A stretch of 8,667 nt of DNA from Gemmatimonadota bacterium (GCA_003221085.1 QHUD01000128.1:1-8667), one strand, 5' to 3'. Counted from the stretch's first letter, positions 1-7,168 are shown. Translations and numbers: made by a program. Notes: generated by a model not told the origin, from the sequence alone.

Positions 1-1133
<1,133 letters not shown>

Positions 1134-1598
1134 TTATTGCACCCGCACCGACTGCGGTCCCGACAGGCGGGCCGGCAGCTTCGCCAGCCGCACCTCGAGG
1201 AAGCCCTGGTCGTAGTTCGCCCGAATGCTCTCGGGGTCGACCGGCGCGGGGAGGCGGAAGCGGCGCTCGAACGGCCCGACCTGCACCTCCATCGCGTGAT
1301 AATGCGGCTTGCCTTCGTGGCGCCGGGCGGTGCGCTCGCCGGCGATGGTCAGGACGCCGTCCACGTACTCGACCGTGAAGTCCTCCGAGCGCATCCCCGC
1401 GATGTCCATGTAGACCACCAGCGCGTCGTCGGTCTCGTAGATGTCCGTCGGCGGTTTCCACTTGGACGACGCGACGAAGCCCACCGGGCGGCCGTGGGCG
1501 ACTTCGTTGAAGTAGACCTCGAGCTCTTCGGCCGGGTGCACCGTGAACGAGCCGGAGCCGCGGCCGGGCCGGCCCGAGGAAGCGCCGCTATCGGGCAT
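1134..1598 (-). CDS. Hsp20 / alpha-crystallin family small heat-shock protein
   Basis: This 154-residue protein is a small heat-shock protein, an ATP-independent holdase that keeps unfolding proteins soluble until refolding or proteolysis. The alpha-crystallin domain spans about residues 47-142: it opens with WKPPTDIYETDDALVVYMDIAG, contains DGVLTIAGER, and closes with FERRFRLPAPVDPESIRANYDQGFLEVRLAK. The usual A-x-x-x-x-G-V-L signature appears as ANYDQGFL. There is no classical I-x-I tail, but the last residues contain V-R-V, which may play that role in oligomer assembly. The N-terminal arm is Gly/Ser/Arg-rich and probably disordered. The ATG lies inside the end of glyA (11-base overlap), just after a run of seven G that may stand in for a Shine-Dalgarno sequence. 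The stop TAA is immediately followed by the lon GTG in the same frame. I see no CIRCE-like operator upstream, though any heat-shock promoter would have to lie within glyA. Confidence 0.93.
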   Translation of the reverse strand: MPDSGASSGRPGRGSGSFTVHPAEELEVYFNEVAHGRPVGFVASSKWKPPTDIYETDDALVVYMDIAGMRSEDFTVEYVDGVLTIAGERTARRHEGKPHYHAMEVQVGPFERRFRLPAPVDPESIRANYDQGFLEVRLAKLPARLSGPQSVRVQ

Positions 1599-2874
1599 GG
1601 TGCCCCCCCACCGCGGCCGCGCGGGCCGGCGGTGCGTACAGCGGGAACTGCAGGGCCAGCTCGCGCACTTCGGCTTTCACGCGCACGATGGTCGACTCGT
1701 CCTTTTTGGTGAGCACGGTGTCGATGAACTCCGCCACGTTGAGCATTTCGGCCTCGGTGAAGCCGCGCGTGGTCACGGCCGGCGTGCCGATGCGGATCCC
1801 GCTCGTGACGAACGCCTTCTGGGGGTCGCCGGGAATCGTATTCTTGTTCACTGTAATGCCGGCCCGGTCGAGCAGCTCCTGGGCCTCCTTGCCGGTCACG
1901 TGCTTGGGCCGCAGATCTACGAGCATCAGGTGGGTATCCGTCCCGCCCGACACGATGGCGTAGCCCCGCTCGGCCAGCGCCGCGGCGAGGGCCTGCGCAT
2001 TCCGCACGACCTGCCGGGCGTACGTCGTGAACTCCGGCGCGAGTGCCTCGCCCAGGGCTACCGCCTTCGCCGCGATCACATGCTCGAGCGGGCCGCCCTG
2101 GAGGCCCGGAAACACCTGCTTATCGACATCCTTGGCGAACGTTTCCTGGCACAGGATCAATCCGCCCCGCGGGCCCCGCAAGGTCTTGTGGGTGGTGGTC
2201 GTGACGATCTGCGCGTGCGGCACGGGCGAGGGGTGGACGCCGGCGGCCACGAGCCCGGCGATGTGCGCCATGTCCACGATGAAGATCGCGCCGACCTCGT
2301 CCGCAATGGCTTTGAGGGTGGCGAATTCGATGATGCGCGCGTAGGCGCTGCTACCGCCGATCAGGATGCGTGGGCGCTCGCGTCGCGCGATCTCGCGCAC
2401 CTGGTCATAATCAATCCGGCCGGTTGCTTCTCGGACTCCATAATGCGTGGCGCGAAACAGCGTCCCCGAAAAGTTCACCGGTGCGCCGTGGGTCAGGTGG
2501 CCGCCGTGCGGCAGGGCCAGGCCGAGCAGCGTGTCGCCCGGCTTCGCCACTGCCAAATACGCGGCCATGTTCGCTTGGGCCCCGGAGTGCGGCTGGACGT
2601 TGGCGTGCTCCGCCTTGAACAGGTGCTTGGCCCGATCGATGGCGAGCTGCTCCACCTCGTCCACCACCTCGCAGCCGCCGTAATACCGCTTGTTCGGCAG
2701 CCCCTCGGCGTACTTGTTCGTGAGCGCCGTCCCCATCGCCTCGAGCACCGCCACGGACACGAAGTTCTCGCTCGCGATCAGCTCCAGCCCATGCTCCTGC
2801 CGTTCCACTTCGCGGCGGATCAGGTCGAAGATGGCCGGGTCCGCCTTGGCGAGCGGAGTGCGTCGATCGATCAT
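1588..2874 (-). CDS. glyA: Serine hydroxymethyltransferase
   Basis: GlyA is the PLP-dependent enzyme that converts serine and tetrahydrofolate to glycine and 5,10-methylenetetrahydrofolate, the main source of one-carbon units. The 428-residue protein has the whole family pattern: ELIASENF (31-38), KYAEGLPNKRYYGGCEVVDEVE (54-75), HSGAQANMA (96-104), GGHLTHG (124-130), VDMAHIAGLVA (200-210, with the cofactor-binding Asp201 and His204), and TTTTHKTLRGPRGG (225-238) with K230 as the PLP lysine. GIRIGTPAVTTRGF near the C-terminus carries the arginine that holds the substrate carboxylate. The start is taken at the ATG 2874-2872, which overlaps the rpiB stop as ATGA. An in-frame extension 20 codons upstream is Arg-rich, lies inside rpiB and has no family counterpart. 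The rpiB-glyA pair is a neighbourhood seen in many bacteria. Expression is probably coupled to rpiB; I see no glycine or other riboswitch. Confidence 0.97.
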   Translation of the reverse strand: MIDRRTPLAKADPAIFDLIRREVERQEHGLELIASENFVSVAVLEAMGTALTNKYAEGLPNKRYYGGCEVVDEVEQLAIDRAKHLFKAEHANVQPHSGAQANMAAYLAVAKPGDTLLGLALPHGGHLTHGAPVNFSGTLFRATHYGVREATGRIDYDQVREIARRERPRILIGGSSAYARIIEFATLKAIADEVGAIFIVDMAHIAGLVAAGVHPSPVPHAQIVTTTTHKTLRGPRGGLILCQETFAKDVDKQVFPGLQGGPLEHVIAAKAVALGEALAPEFTTYARQVVRNAQALAAALAERGYAIVSGGTDTHLMLVDLRPKHVTGKEAQELLDRAGITVNKNTIPGDPQKAFVTSGIRIGTPAVTTRGFTEAEMLNVAEFIDTVLTKKDESTIVRVKAEVRELALQFPLYAPPARAAAVGGHHAR

Positions 2875-3308
2875 GCGTCGATCTTCGCGACGCGCCGCTC
2901 GTGGCGGCCGCCTTCGAACGCGGTGTCGAGCCACTTGTGCAGGATATCCATCCCTTCCTCCTCACTCACGAACCGCGACGGCAGTACCAGGACGTTCGCG
3001 TCGTTGTGCTTGCGAGCCAGCTCGGCGATCTCCGGCGTCCACGCCACCGCCGCCCGTACGCGCGGAAATCGGTTGGCCACGAACGCCATGCCGAGCCCGG
3101 TGCCGCATGTCAGCACGCCACGCTTCACGGTGCCCTTGCTCACCGCCTGCGCCACCGGCCGGCCGTAGTCGGGGTAATCGTCCGCCGGATCCATCGTCTG
3201 AGGCCCCGCGTCCACCGGCTCGTAGCCCAGCCGCTTCAGCTCGCCGACGAGCTTCTGCTTCAGTTGGAACCCCGCGTGGTCCGCGCCCACATAAATCCGT
3301 TCAGACAC
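2871..3308 (-). CDS. rpiB: Ribose-5-phosphate isomerase B (RpiB/LacAB family)
   Basis: RpiB interconverts ribulose 5-phosphate and ribose 5-phosphate in the non-oxidative pentose phosphate pathway, in the cytoplasm. The 145-residue length is typical of the family. Visible motifs are GADHAGFQLK (8-17; phosphate/sugar-binding Asp10 and His11), DYPDYG (44-49), GVLTCGTGLGMAFVANR (64-80) with Cys68 matching the catalytic cysteine of E. coli RpiB, RKHNDANVL (99-107, His101), and the C-terminal FEGGRHERRV (131-140) that contacts the phosphate. The start is a GTG (3308-3306), 14 bases after the acyl-CoA dehydrogenase stop. It is preferred because the first beta strand (RIYVGADHAG) begins only three residues later and no ATG is available. 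No strong Shine-Dalgarno sequence is seen. The stop overlaps the glyA start (ATGA). A sugar isomerase of the LacAB branch is a less likely alternative. Confidence 0.94.
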   Translation of the reverse strand: MSERIYVGADHAGFQLKQKLVGELKRLGYEPVDAGPQTMDPADDYPDYGRPVAQAVSKGTVKRGVLTCGTGLGMAFVANRFPRVRAAVAWTPEIAELARKHNDANVLVLPSRFVSEEEGMDILHKWLDTAFEGGRHERRVAKIDA

Positions 3309-3322
3309 CGCCGTCTGGCCGT

Positions 3323-4468
3323 TCAGCCGCGGGGATAGAGACCGCGGGCGACGATGATCCGCTGGATTTCGCTGGTGCCTTCATAGATCTCCGTCACCTT
3401 GGCGTCCCGGAACAGCTTTTCCACCGGAAAATCGCGCATGTAGCCGTAGCCGCCGAACAGCTGCACCGCCTGCGTCGTCACCCACATCGCGGCCTCTGAG
3501 GCGAACAGCTTGGCCATGCTCGCCGGCATGCTGGTGTCCTCACCCCGGTCCCGGCGCGTCGCGACCACGTGGGCCAGGGCGCGGGCCGCCTCCACTCGCG
3601 TCGCCATGTCGGCGAGCTTGAATTGCACCGCCTGGAACTCCCGCAGCGGCCGCCCGAACTGCCGTCGCTCGGCGCAGTAGGCCACGGAGTGCTCGAGCGC
3701 CCGGCGCGCGATCCCCACCGCCTGCACCGCGATCCCCAGGCGACCGGCGTCGAGGCCCTCCATCGCGTAGCCGAACCCCTCGCCTTCCTCACCCAGGAGG
3801 TGGTCCGCCGGCAGCCTGACGTCCTCGAGCGCGAGCGCCACGGTGTTGGACGCGCGGAGGCCCATCTTGTCCTCCGGCGTCCCCGGACGATAACCGGGGG
3901 CGTCGGTGGGCACAATAAAGGCGCATATCCCGTGCTCCGAGCGCGCCATCACCATCATGAGGTCGGCCGTGCCGCCGTTCGTGGCCCAGGCCTTGGCGCC
4001 CGACAGCACCCAGGCGTCGCCGTCCCGCACGGCGCGCGTGCACAGCGCCGCGGCGTCAGAGCCGGCTTCGGGCTCGGACAGCGCGAAGCCGGCCAACAGC
4101 TCGCCCCGCGCCATCGCCTTGAGCCAGCGTTTTTTCTGCGCGTCGCTGCCGTGTCGCGTCAGCATCGTCGTCGGAATGGCATTGTGGATCGAGAGCGAGA
4201 CGGCGACGCTCGCGTCCGCCGCGGCGATCTCCTCGAGCGCAAGCAGGTAGGTGACGGTGTCGAGCCCCATGCCGTCGAATTCCTCGGGCGCACACATGCC
4301 GAGGAACCCGAGCCGGCCGAGCTCGTCGATCACCTCACGGTCGAAGTGCGCCCGGCGATCCCACTCCGCCGCGAACGGCTCGATCTTGGTGCGCGCGAAT
4401 TCGCGCGCCAGCTCGACGATCTGGCGCTGCGTCTCGGAGAGACCCGGCAGCTCAATCGCGATAGACAT
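3323..4468 (-). CDS. Short-chain acyl-CoA dehydrogenase (butyryl-CoA dehydrogenase-like)
   Basis: This 381-residue flavoprotein belongs to the acyl-CoA dehydrogenase family, which introduces (or, in the reverse sense, removes) the alpha-beta double bond of acyl-CoA thioesters and passes electrons to electron-transfer flavoprotein. Domains run in the usual order: N-terminal helices (about 1-120), the middle beta domain with the FAD/substrate motif FALSEPEAGSD (128-138) and the strand ending at WATNGG (161-166), then the C-terminal helical domain with RRQFGRPLREFQAVQFKLADM (268-288), QLFGGYGYMRDFPVEKLFRDAKV (336-358) and IYEGTSEIQR (361-370). Glu363 is the catalytic base, in the position used by short- and medium-chain enzymes. 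Its start overlaps the end of the 3-hydroxyacyl-CoA dehydrogenase gene by 17 bases, so co-translation is likely. Neighbours suggest a C4 or short-chain substrate, but sequence alone does not fix chain length. An 18-base perfect palindrome falls in the N-terminal coding part (4391-4408). Confidence 0.94.
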   Translation of the reverse strand: MSIAIELPGLSETQRQIVELAREFARTKIEPFAAEWDRRAHFDREVIDELGRLGFLGMCAPEEFDGMGLDTVTYLLALEEIAAADASVAVSLSIHNAIPTTMLTRHGSDAQKKRWLKAMARGELLAGFALSEPEAGSDAAALCTRAVRDGDAWVLSGAKAWATNGGTADLMMVMARSEHGICAFIVPTDAPGYRPGTPEDKMGLRASNTVALALEDVRLPADHLLGEEGEGFGYAMEGLDAGRLGIAVQAVGIARRALEHSVAYCAERRQFGRPLREFQAVQFKLADMATRVEAARALAHVVATRRDRGEDTSMPASMAKLFASEAAMWVTTQAVQLFGGYGYMRDFPVEKLFRDAKVTEIYEGTSEIQRIIVARGLYPRG

Positions 4469-5300
4469 AGAAGCCGCGCCCGCTCTTCCGACCCAGCCGC
4501 CCGGCCGCCACCATGGTCCGCAGCAGCGGCGCGGCCCGGTACTTGTCGTCCCCCAGGTCGCGCTGCAGTACCTCGAGGATCGCGAGGCACACGTCGAGCC
4601 CGATCAGATCGGCGAGCGCCAAGGGCCCGAGGGGATGGTTCATGCCCAGCGTCATGACCGTGTCGACCGCTTCGGGCGTCGCGACGCCCTCCATCACGCA
4701 TAAGACCGCTTCGTTGATCATCGGCATAAGCACCCGGTTGGACACAAACCCGGGCGCGTCGTTCACGACGACGGGTGTCTTATTTAGAACCTTCACCACC
4801 TCCACAACCTTCCCAACGGTCTCTTCGCCCGTCTCGAGTCCGCGAATCACTTCGACGAGTGACATCACGGGCACCGGGTTCATGAAGTGCATCCCCACGA
4901 CCTGCGGAGGGCGCTTGGTCTGGGCGGCGATCGTGGTGATCGAGATGGAGGACGTGTTGCTCGCGAGGATCGCGGCGGGCGGCGCCAGCCGGTCGAGGTC
5001 GCGGAAGATCTTGAACTTGACGTCGGACTGCTCGGTCGCCGCCTCGACCACCAGCTCGGCGTCGGCGACCGCGTCGAGGCTCGTCGAGGTCCGGATCCGC
5101 GCCAGCGCCGCGTCGCGTTGCTCCGCGGTCACGGTCCCCTTCTTCACCTGTCGCTCGAAGTTCGTCCGGATGAGGGCGAGCACGCGCTCGAGCAAGCCCG
5201 GCGCGACGTCGATCAGCGTGGTGTCCCAGCCGTGCTGGGCGAAGACGTGCGCGATGCCGTTCCCCATGGTGCCGGCGCCGACCACCGCGACACGGCTCAT
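4452..5300 (-). CDS. hbd: 3-hydroxybutyryl-CoA dehydrogenase (NAD-type 3-hydroxyacyl-CoA dehydrogenase)
   Basis: This stand-alone 3-hydroxyacyl-CoA dehydrogenase interconverts acetoacetyl-CoA and 3-hydroxybutyryl-CoA. Its 282 residues match the single-domain-pair Hbd/PaaH form rather than the long FadB fusion. The Rossmann nucleotide site is VAVVGAGTMGNGIAH (4-18). Asp31, at the end of the second strand (LIDVA), points to NAD(H) rather than NADP(H). The catalytic group is visible as SNTSSIS (114-120), GMHFMNPVPVM (136-146; His138 with Glu150 after it) and DAPGFVSNRVLMPMINEA (181-198, Asn188). The C-terminal dimer domain ends in GRLGRKSGRGFYVY. The ATG at 5300 is 22 bases past the bioY stop, directly after a GC hairpin, and has no evident Shine-Dalgarno sequence. 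Codons for residues about 159-175 are unusually AT-rich for this window. The gene sits between a thiolase (with bioY intervening) and an acyl-CoA dehydrogenase, which supports a C4 acyl-CoA role. Confidence 0.95.
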   Translation of the reverse strand: MSRVAVVGAGTMGNGIAHVFAQHGWDTTLIDVAPGLLERVLALIRTNFERQVKKGTVTAEQRDAALARIRTSTSLDAVADAELVVEAATEQSDVKFKIFRDLDRLAPPAAILASNTSSISITTIAAQTKRPPQVVGMHFMNPVPVMSLVEVIRGLETGEETVGKVVEVVKVLNKTPVVVNDAPGFVSNRVLMPMINEAVLCVMEGVATPEAVDTVMTLGMNHPLGPLALADLIGLDVCLAILEVLQRDLGDDKYRAAPLLRTMVAAGRLGRKSGRGFYVYRD

Positions 5301-5313
5301 GCCGGAAACGAAA

Positions 5314-5335
5314 CGCGCGCCGTCATAGGCGCGCG
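5314..5335 (-). terminator. GC hairpin on the bioY stop codon, possible weak terminator
   Basis: On the minus strand CGCGCGCC and GGCGCGCG form a perfect 8-bp all-GC stem around a 6-base loop (TATGAC) that contains the bioY TGA stop. The stem is followed by TTTCGTTT, a weak T-rich tail, and then the hbd ATG. This is terminator-like, but the tail is short and interrupted. A partial terminator or an mRNA-stabilising or processing structure that sets the bioY to hbd ratio is equally possible. Confidence 0.35.
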
Positions 5336-5886
5336 CGCAGAGGACTCACCGCCGGTCGTAGAACCAGGACCACGATCACCAGTTTCGCCAGATCGCCGAC
5401 GAGGAACGGGAGAGTGCCGAGGCGTGCGGCGGCGCTCAGGCTGTGGGTGATGATCAGCAGCTGCGCCAGCCCGCCGAGGTGGATGAGCGCGAGACCCGCG
5501 AGCACGGCGAGCGTGATTCGGGTCCACCGCCGCCCGTCGGCCACGAGTCTCCCGACCGCGTAGGCGGCGATCGGGTAGGCGAGCAGGTACCCACCCGTCG
5601 GGCCGAACAGCCGGACGACGCCGGGGAGACCGTACGGGGTGAAGACCGGCAGGCCCGCGGCCCCGAGCGCGAGATACACGAGCAGCGAGGCGGCGCCCAG
5701 CCCGGGCCCGAGCAGCCCGCCGACCAGCAGTACCGCCAACGGCTGCAGTGTCATCGGCACCGGCGTGCCCGGGAGGGGAATCGCGAGCTGTGCAGCGAGC
5801 GCGACCAGGGCGACGCCCGAGAGGACGGCGAGTGCGCGCCGACCCGTGAGCGACGGAGCGGACACGACGGCGGTCTGAGCCTGCAT
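5323..5886 (-). CDS. bioY: Biotin transporter BioY (ECF substrate-binding component)
   Basis: BioY is the membrane protein that binds biotin for energy-coupling-factor type uptake. The 187-residue product is strongly hydrophobic, with about six membrane segments (roughly 18-37, 47-66, 66-84, 97-116, 124-146 and 160-177). Family motifs are PGTPVPMTLQPLAVLLVGGLLGP (39-61), YLALGAAGLPVF (71-82), GPTGGYLLAYPIAA (95-108) and GTLPFLVGDLAKLVIV (157-172). The start is the ATG at 5886-5884, which overlaps the thiolase stop as TAATG and is preceded by GGAG eight bases upstream; a 16-codon extension into the thiolase gene is Arg/Gly-rich and unlikely to be used. No ATPase (EcfA/BioM) or transmembrane coupling protein (EcfT/BioN) gene is nearby, so it either shares an ECF module encoded elsewhere or works alone, as has been proposed for some solitary BioY proteins. 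Biotin would feed acyl-CoA carboxylases, which fits the acyl-CoA neighbours only loosely. Confidence 0.93.
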   Translation of the reverse strand: MQAQTAVVSAPSLTGRRALAVLSGVALVALAAQLAIPLPGTPVPMTLQPLAVLLVGGLLGPGLGAASLLVYLALGAAGLPVFTPYGLPGVVRLFGPTGGYLLAYPIAAYAVGRLVADGRRWTRITLAVLAGLALIHLGGLAQLLIITHSLSAAARLGTLPFLVGDLAKLVIVVLVLRPAVSPLRARL

Positions 5887-7088
5887 TAGAGCATCTCCAC
5901 GCTGAGGGCCACGGCGTTGCCGCCCCCGAGACACAAGGTGGCGAGGCCGGTCGTTTGCTCCCGGTCTTTCAAGGCGTACAGCAGCGTCGTCAGGATGCGC
6001 GCGCCGGAGGCGCCGATCGGGTGCCCGAGGGCGATGGCACCCCCGTTCACGTTCACGCGGTCCCAGTCCCAGCCGAGGGCGCGCCCGTCGGCGATGGCCT
6101 GCACGGCGAATGCCTCGTTCGCCTCGATGAGATCGTAGTCACCGATCGTCGTCTGGGTTTTCGCCAGAAGCTTCTGCACGGCCACGATGGGCGCAAAGAA
6201 GAGATCTTTGGGCTCGCCACCCGCGCTCGCGTACGCGGTCACACGGGCGAGCGGCTTCACGCCGTGCGCCTTCGCAAACGCCAGCGACGTGACGACCAGT
6301 GCGCTCGCGCCGTCGTTCAAGCCGGGCGCGTTCCCCGGCGTCACGGTCCCGTCCTTCTCGAAGGACGGCTTGAGCGCCGCCAGGGCTTCGAGCGAAGTGT
6401 CCTTGCGGGGACCCTCGTCTTTGTCGATCACTGGCGGATCCTGCTTGCCGGGCTTCCCGGGAATCGCGACGGGGATTGTTTCCGCCTTGAAGCGGCACGC
6501 CTCCATCGCCGCCACCGCCTTCTGGTGGCTCGCCAAGGCGAACGCGTCCTGGTCGGCGCGCGACACGCCGGCTTTCTTCGCAGTGTATTCCGCGAGGTTG
6601 CCCATGTGCGTATTGGAGAAGGAGTCCCACAGGCCGTCGTGGATCATGCCGTCCACGAGCTGGCCGTCGCCGACACGGAGGCCGCCCCGCAGGCCGTACG
6701 CGTAATGCGGGGCGCTCGACATCGACTCCATCCCGCCCGCCACGATGCACTGCTCGTCGCCCGCCCGGATCGCCTGGGCGGCGAGCATCACGGCCTTGAG
6801 GCCCGACCCGCACACCTTATTGATGGTGAGAGCCGGAACGGTCCCCGACAGACCCGCGTGGATCGCAGCCTGGCGCCCCGGCGCCTGGCCGACACCGCCC
6901 TGAAGCACGTTCCCCATGATCACTTCGTCGACCGCGCCGGCCTCGATCCCGGAGCGGCACACCGCCTCGCGGATCACCAGGGCGCCGAGTTTCGGAGCCG
7001 CCAGCGCAGCCAGCCCGCCCAAGTACTTGCCGATCGGTGTGCGACAGGCGGACAGGATGACGGGGGTCGTATGATCGCTAGCGCTCAT
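5886..7088 (-). CDS. Acetyl-CoA acetyltransferase (thiolase)
   Basis: This 400-residue protein is a class II thiolase that condenses two acetyl-CoA to acetoacetyl-CoA, or runs the reverse cleavage at the end of beta-oxidation. All catalytic elements are present: INKVCGSGLKAV (89-100) with the acyl-accepting Cys93, EANEAFAVQ (322-330), NVNGGAIALGHPIGASGARI (346-365) with His356, and CLGGGNAVAL (386-395) with Cys386 as the general acid/base. GGMESMS (118-124) and the cap region HMGNLAEYTAKKAGV (161-175) are typical of acetyl-CoA acetyltransferases (AtoB/PhaA/ThlA type). The ATG is supported by GAAGG four bases upstream. The gene begins after a 100-base spacer holding two hairpins and ends by sharing one base with the bioY start. 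It probably opens the seven-gene run that ends in lon. Whether it works in synthesis or degradation cannot be told from the sequence. Confidence 0.95.
   Translation of the reverse strand: MSASDHTTPVILSACRTPIGKYLGGLAALAAPKLGALVIREAVCRSGIEAGAVDEVIMGNVLQGGVGQAPGRQAAIHAGLSGTVPALTINKVCGSGLKAVMLAAQAIRAGDEQCIVAGGMESMSSAPHYAYGLRGGLRVGDGQLVDGMIHDGLWDSFSNTHMGNLAEYTAKKAGVSRADQDAFALASHQKAVAAMEACRFKAETIPVAIPGKPGKQDPPVIDKDEGPRKDTSLEALAALKPSFEKDGTVTPGNAPGLNDGASALVVTSLAFAKAHGVKPLARVTAYASAGGEPKDLFFAPIVAVQKLLAKTQTTIGDYDLIEANEAFAVQAIADGRALGWDWDRVNVNGGAIALGHPIGASGARILTTLLYALKDREQTTGLATLCLGGGNAVALSVEML
5895..5898 (-). promoter_or_regulatory. Ribosome binding site deciding the bioY start
   Basis: GGAG on the minus strand, inside the last codons of the thiolase gene, is eight bases from the ATG that overlaps the thiolase stop. 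It supports this ATG over the longer in-frame start 16 codons upstream. Confidence 0.5.
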
Positions 7089-7092
7089 CTGA

Positions 7093-7097
7093 CCTTC
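7093..7097 (-). promoter_or_regulatory. Ribosome binding site of the thiolase gene
   Basis: GAAGG on the minus strand lies four bases before the thiolase ATG. It is among the clearer Shine-Dalgarno matches in the window and lies seven bases downstream of a stable hairpin (7104-7125), so that hairpin could modulate ribosome access. Confidence 0.5.
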
Positions 7098-7103
7098 GGT
7101 TCC

Positions 7104-7125
7104 ACCCCGGACTTGCGTCCGGGGT
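7104..7125 (-). repeat. REP-like palindrome, copy 1
   Basis: ACCCCGGAC and GTCCGGGGT form a perfect 9-bp stem with a 4-base loop. In the transcript of the genes (minus strand) the loop reads GCAA, a GNRA tetraloop closed by a C-G pair, which is an especially stable form. The hairpin ends 15 bases before the thiolase ATG. No U-run follows it, so it does not look like a standard intrinsic terminator for thrS. Confidence 0.7.
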
Positions 7126-7148
7126 TAGTCTGCAACGGTGCCAGCTGA

Positions 7149-7168
7149 CCCCCGGCGCAAGCCCGGGG
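7149..7168 (+). repeat. REP-like palindrome, copy 2 (inverted relative to copy 1)
   Basis: Read on the plus strand this is CCCCCGGCGCAAGCCCGGGG. Its reverse complement aligns with copy 1 over 20 bases with three differences. Two of them are paired positions that change together (A-T in copy 1, G-C here), so the stem is kept; the third introduces one stem mismatch. The loop is again GCAA on one strand and TTGC on the other. The two units are inverted with respect to each other, 23 bases apart, like a small BIME. Confidence 0.6.

Noticed and set aside
2875..2934. GlyA N-terminal extension of 20 residues
   Set aside because: Arg-rich, encoded inside rpiB, and absent from the family; the ATGA overlap start gives the normal N-terminus.
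1543..3168. Long plus-strand open frame (541 codons) opposite glyA and rpiB
   Set aside because: It lies opposite two genes with full catalytic motifs, its translation is low-complexity His/Arg/Gly/Leu-rich with no recognisable domain, and long antisense frames are expected in GC-rich coding DNA.
3297..3326. Repeated CCGTTCAG at the acyl-CoA dehydrogenase stop and rpiB start
   Set aside because: Only eight bases, 22 apart, and within expectation for chance; no structure follows from it.
3569..4657. Plus-strand open frame opposite the acyl-CoA dehydrogenase gene
   Set aside because: Same shadow pattern; Arg/His-rich with no domain.
5887..5934. BioY N-terminal extension of 16 residues
   Set aside because: Overlaps conserved thiolase coding sequence, while the TAATG start has a ribosome binding site at good spacing.
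7104..7125. Intrinsic terminator of thrS
   Set aside because: The stem is stable but is followed by GGAACCGAAGG rather than a U-run, so I list it as a palindromic repeat rather than a terminator.
5955..7148. Plus-strand open frame of 397 codons opposite the thiolase gene
   Set aside because: Shadow of a gene with all thiolase catalytic residues; it also runs through the spacer palindromes, and its translation looks like no known protein.
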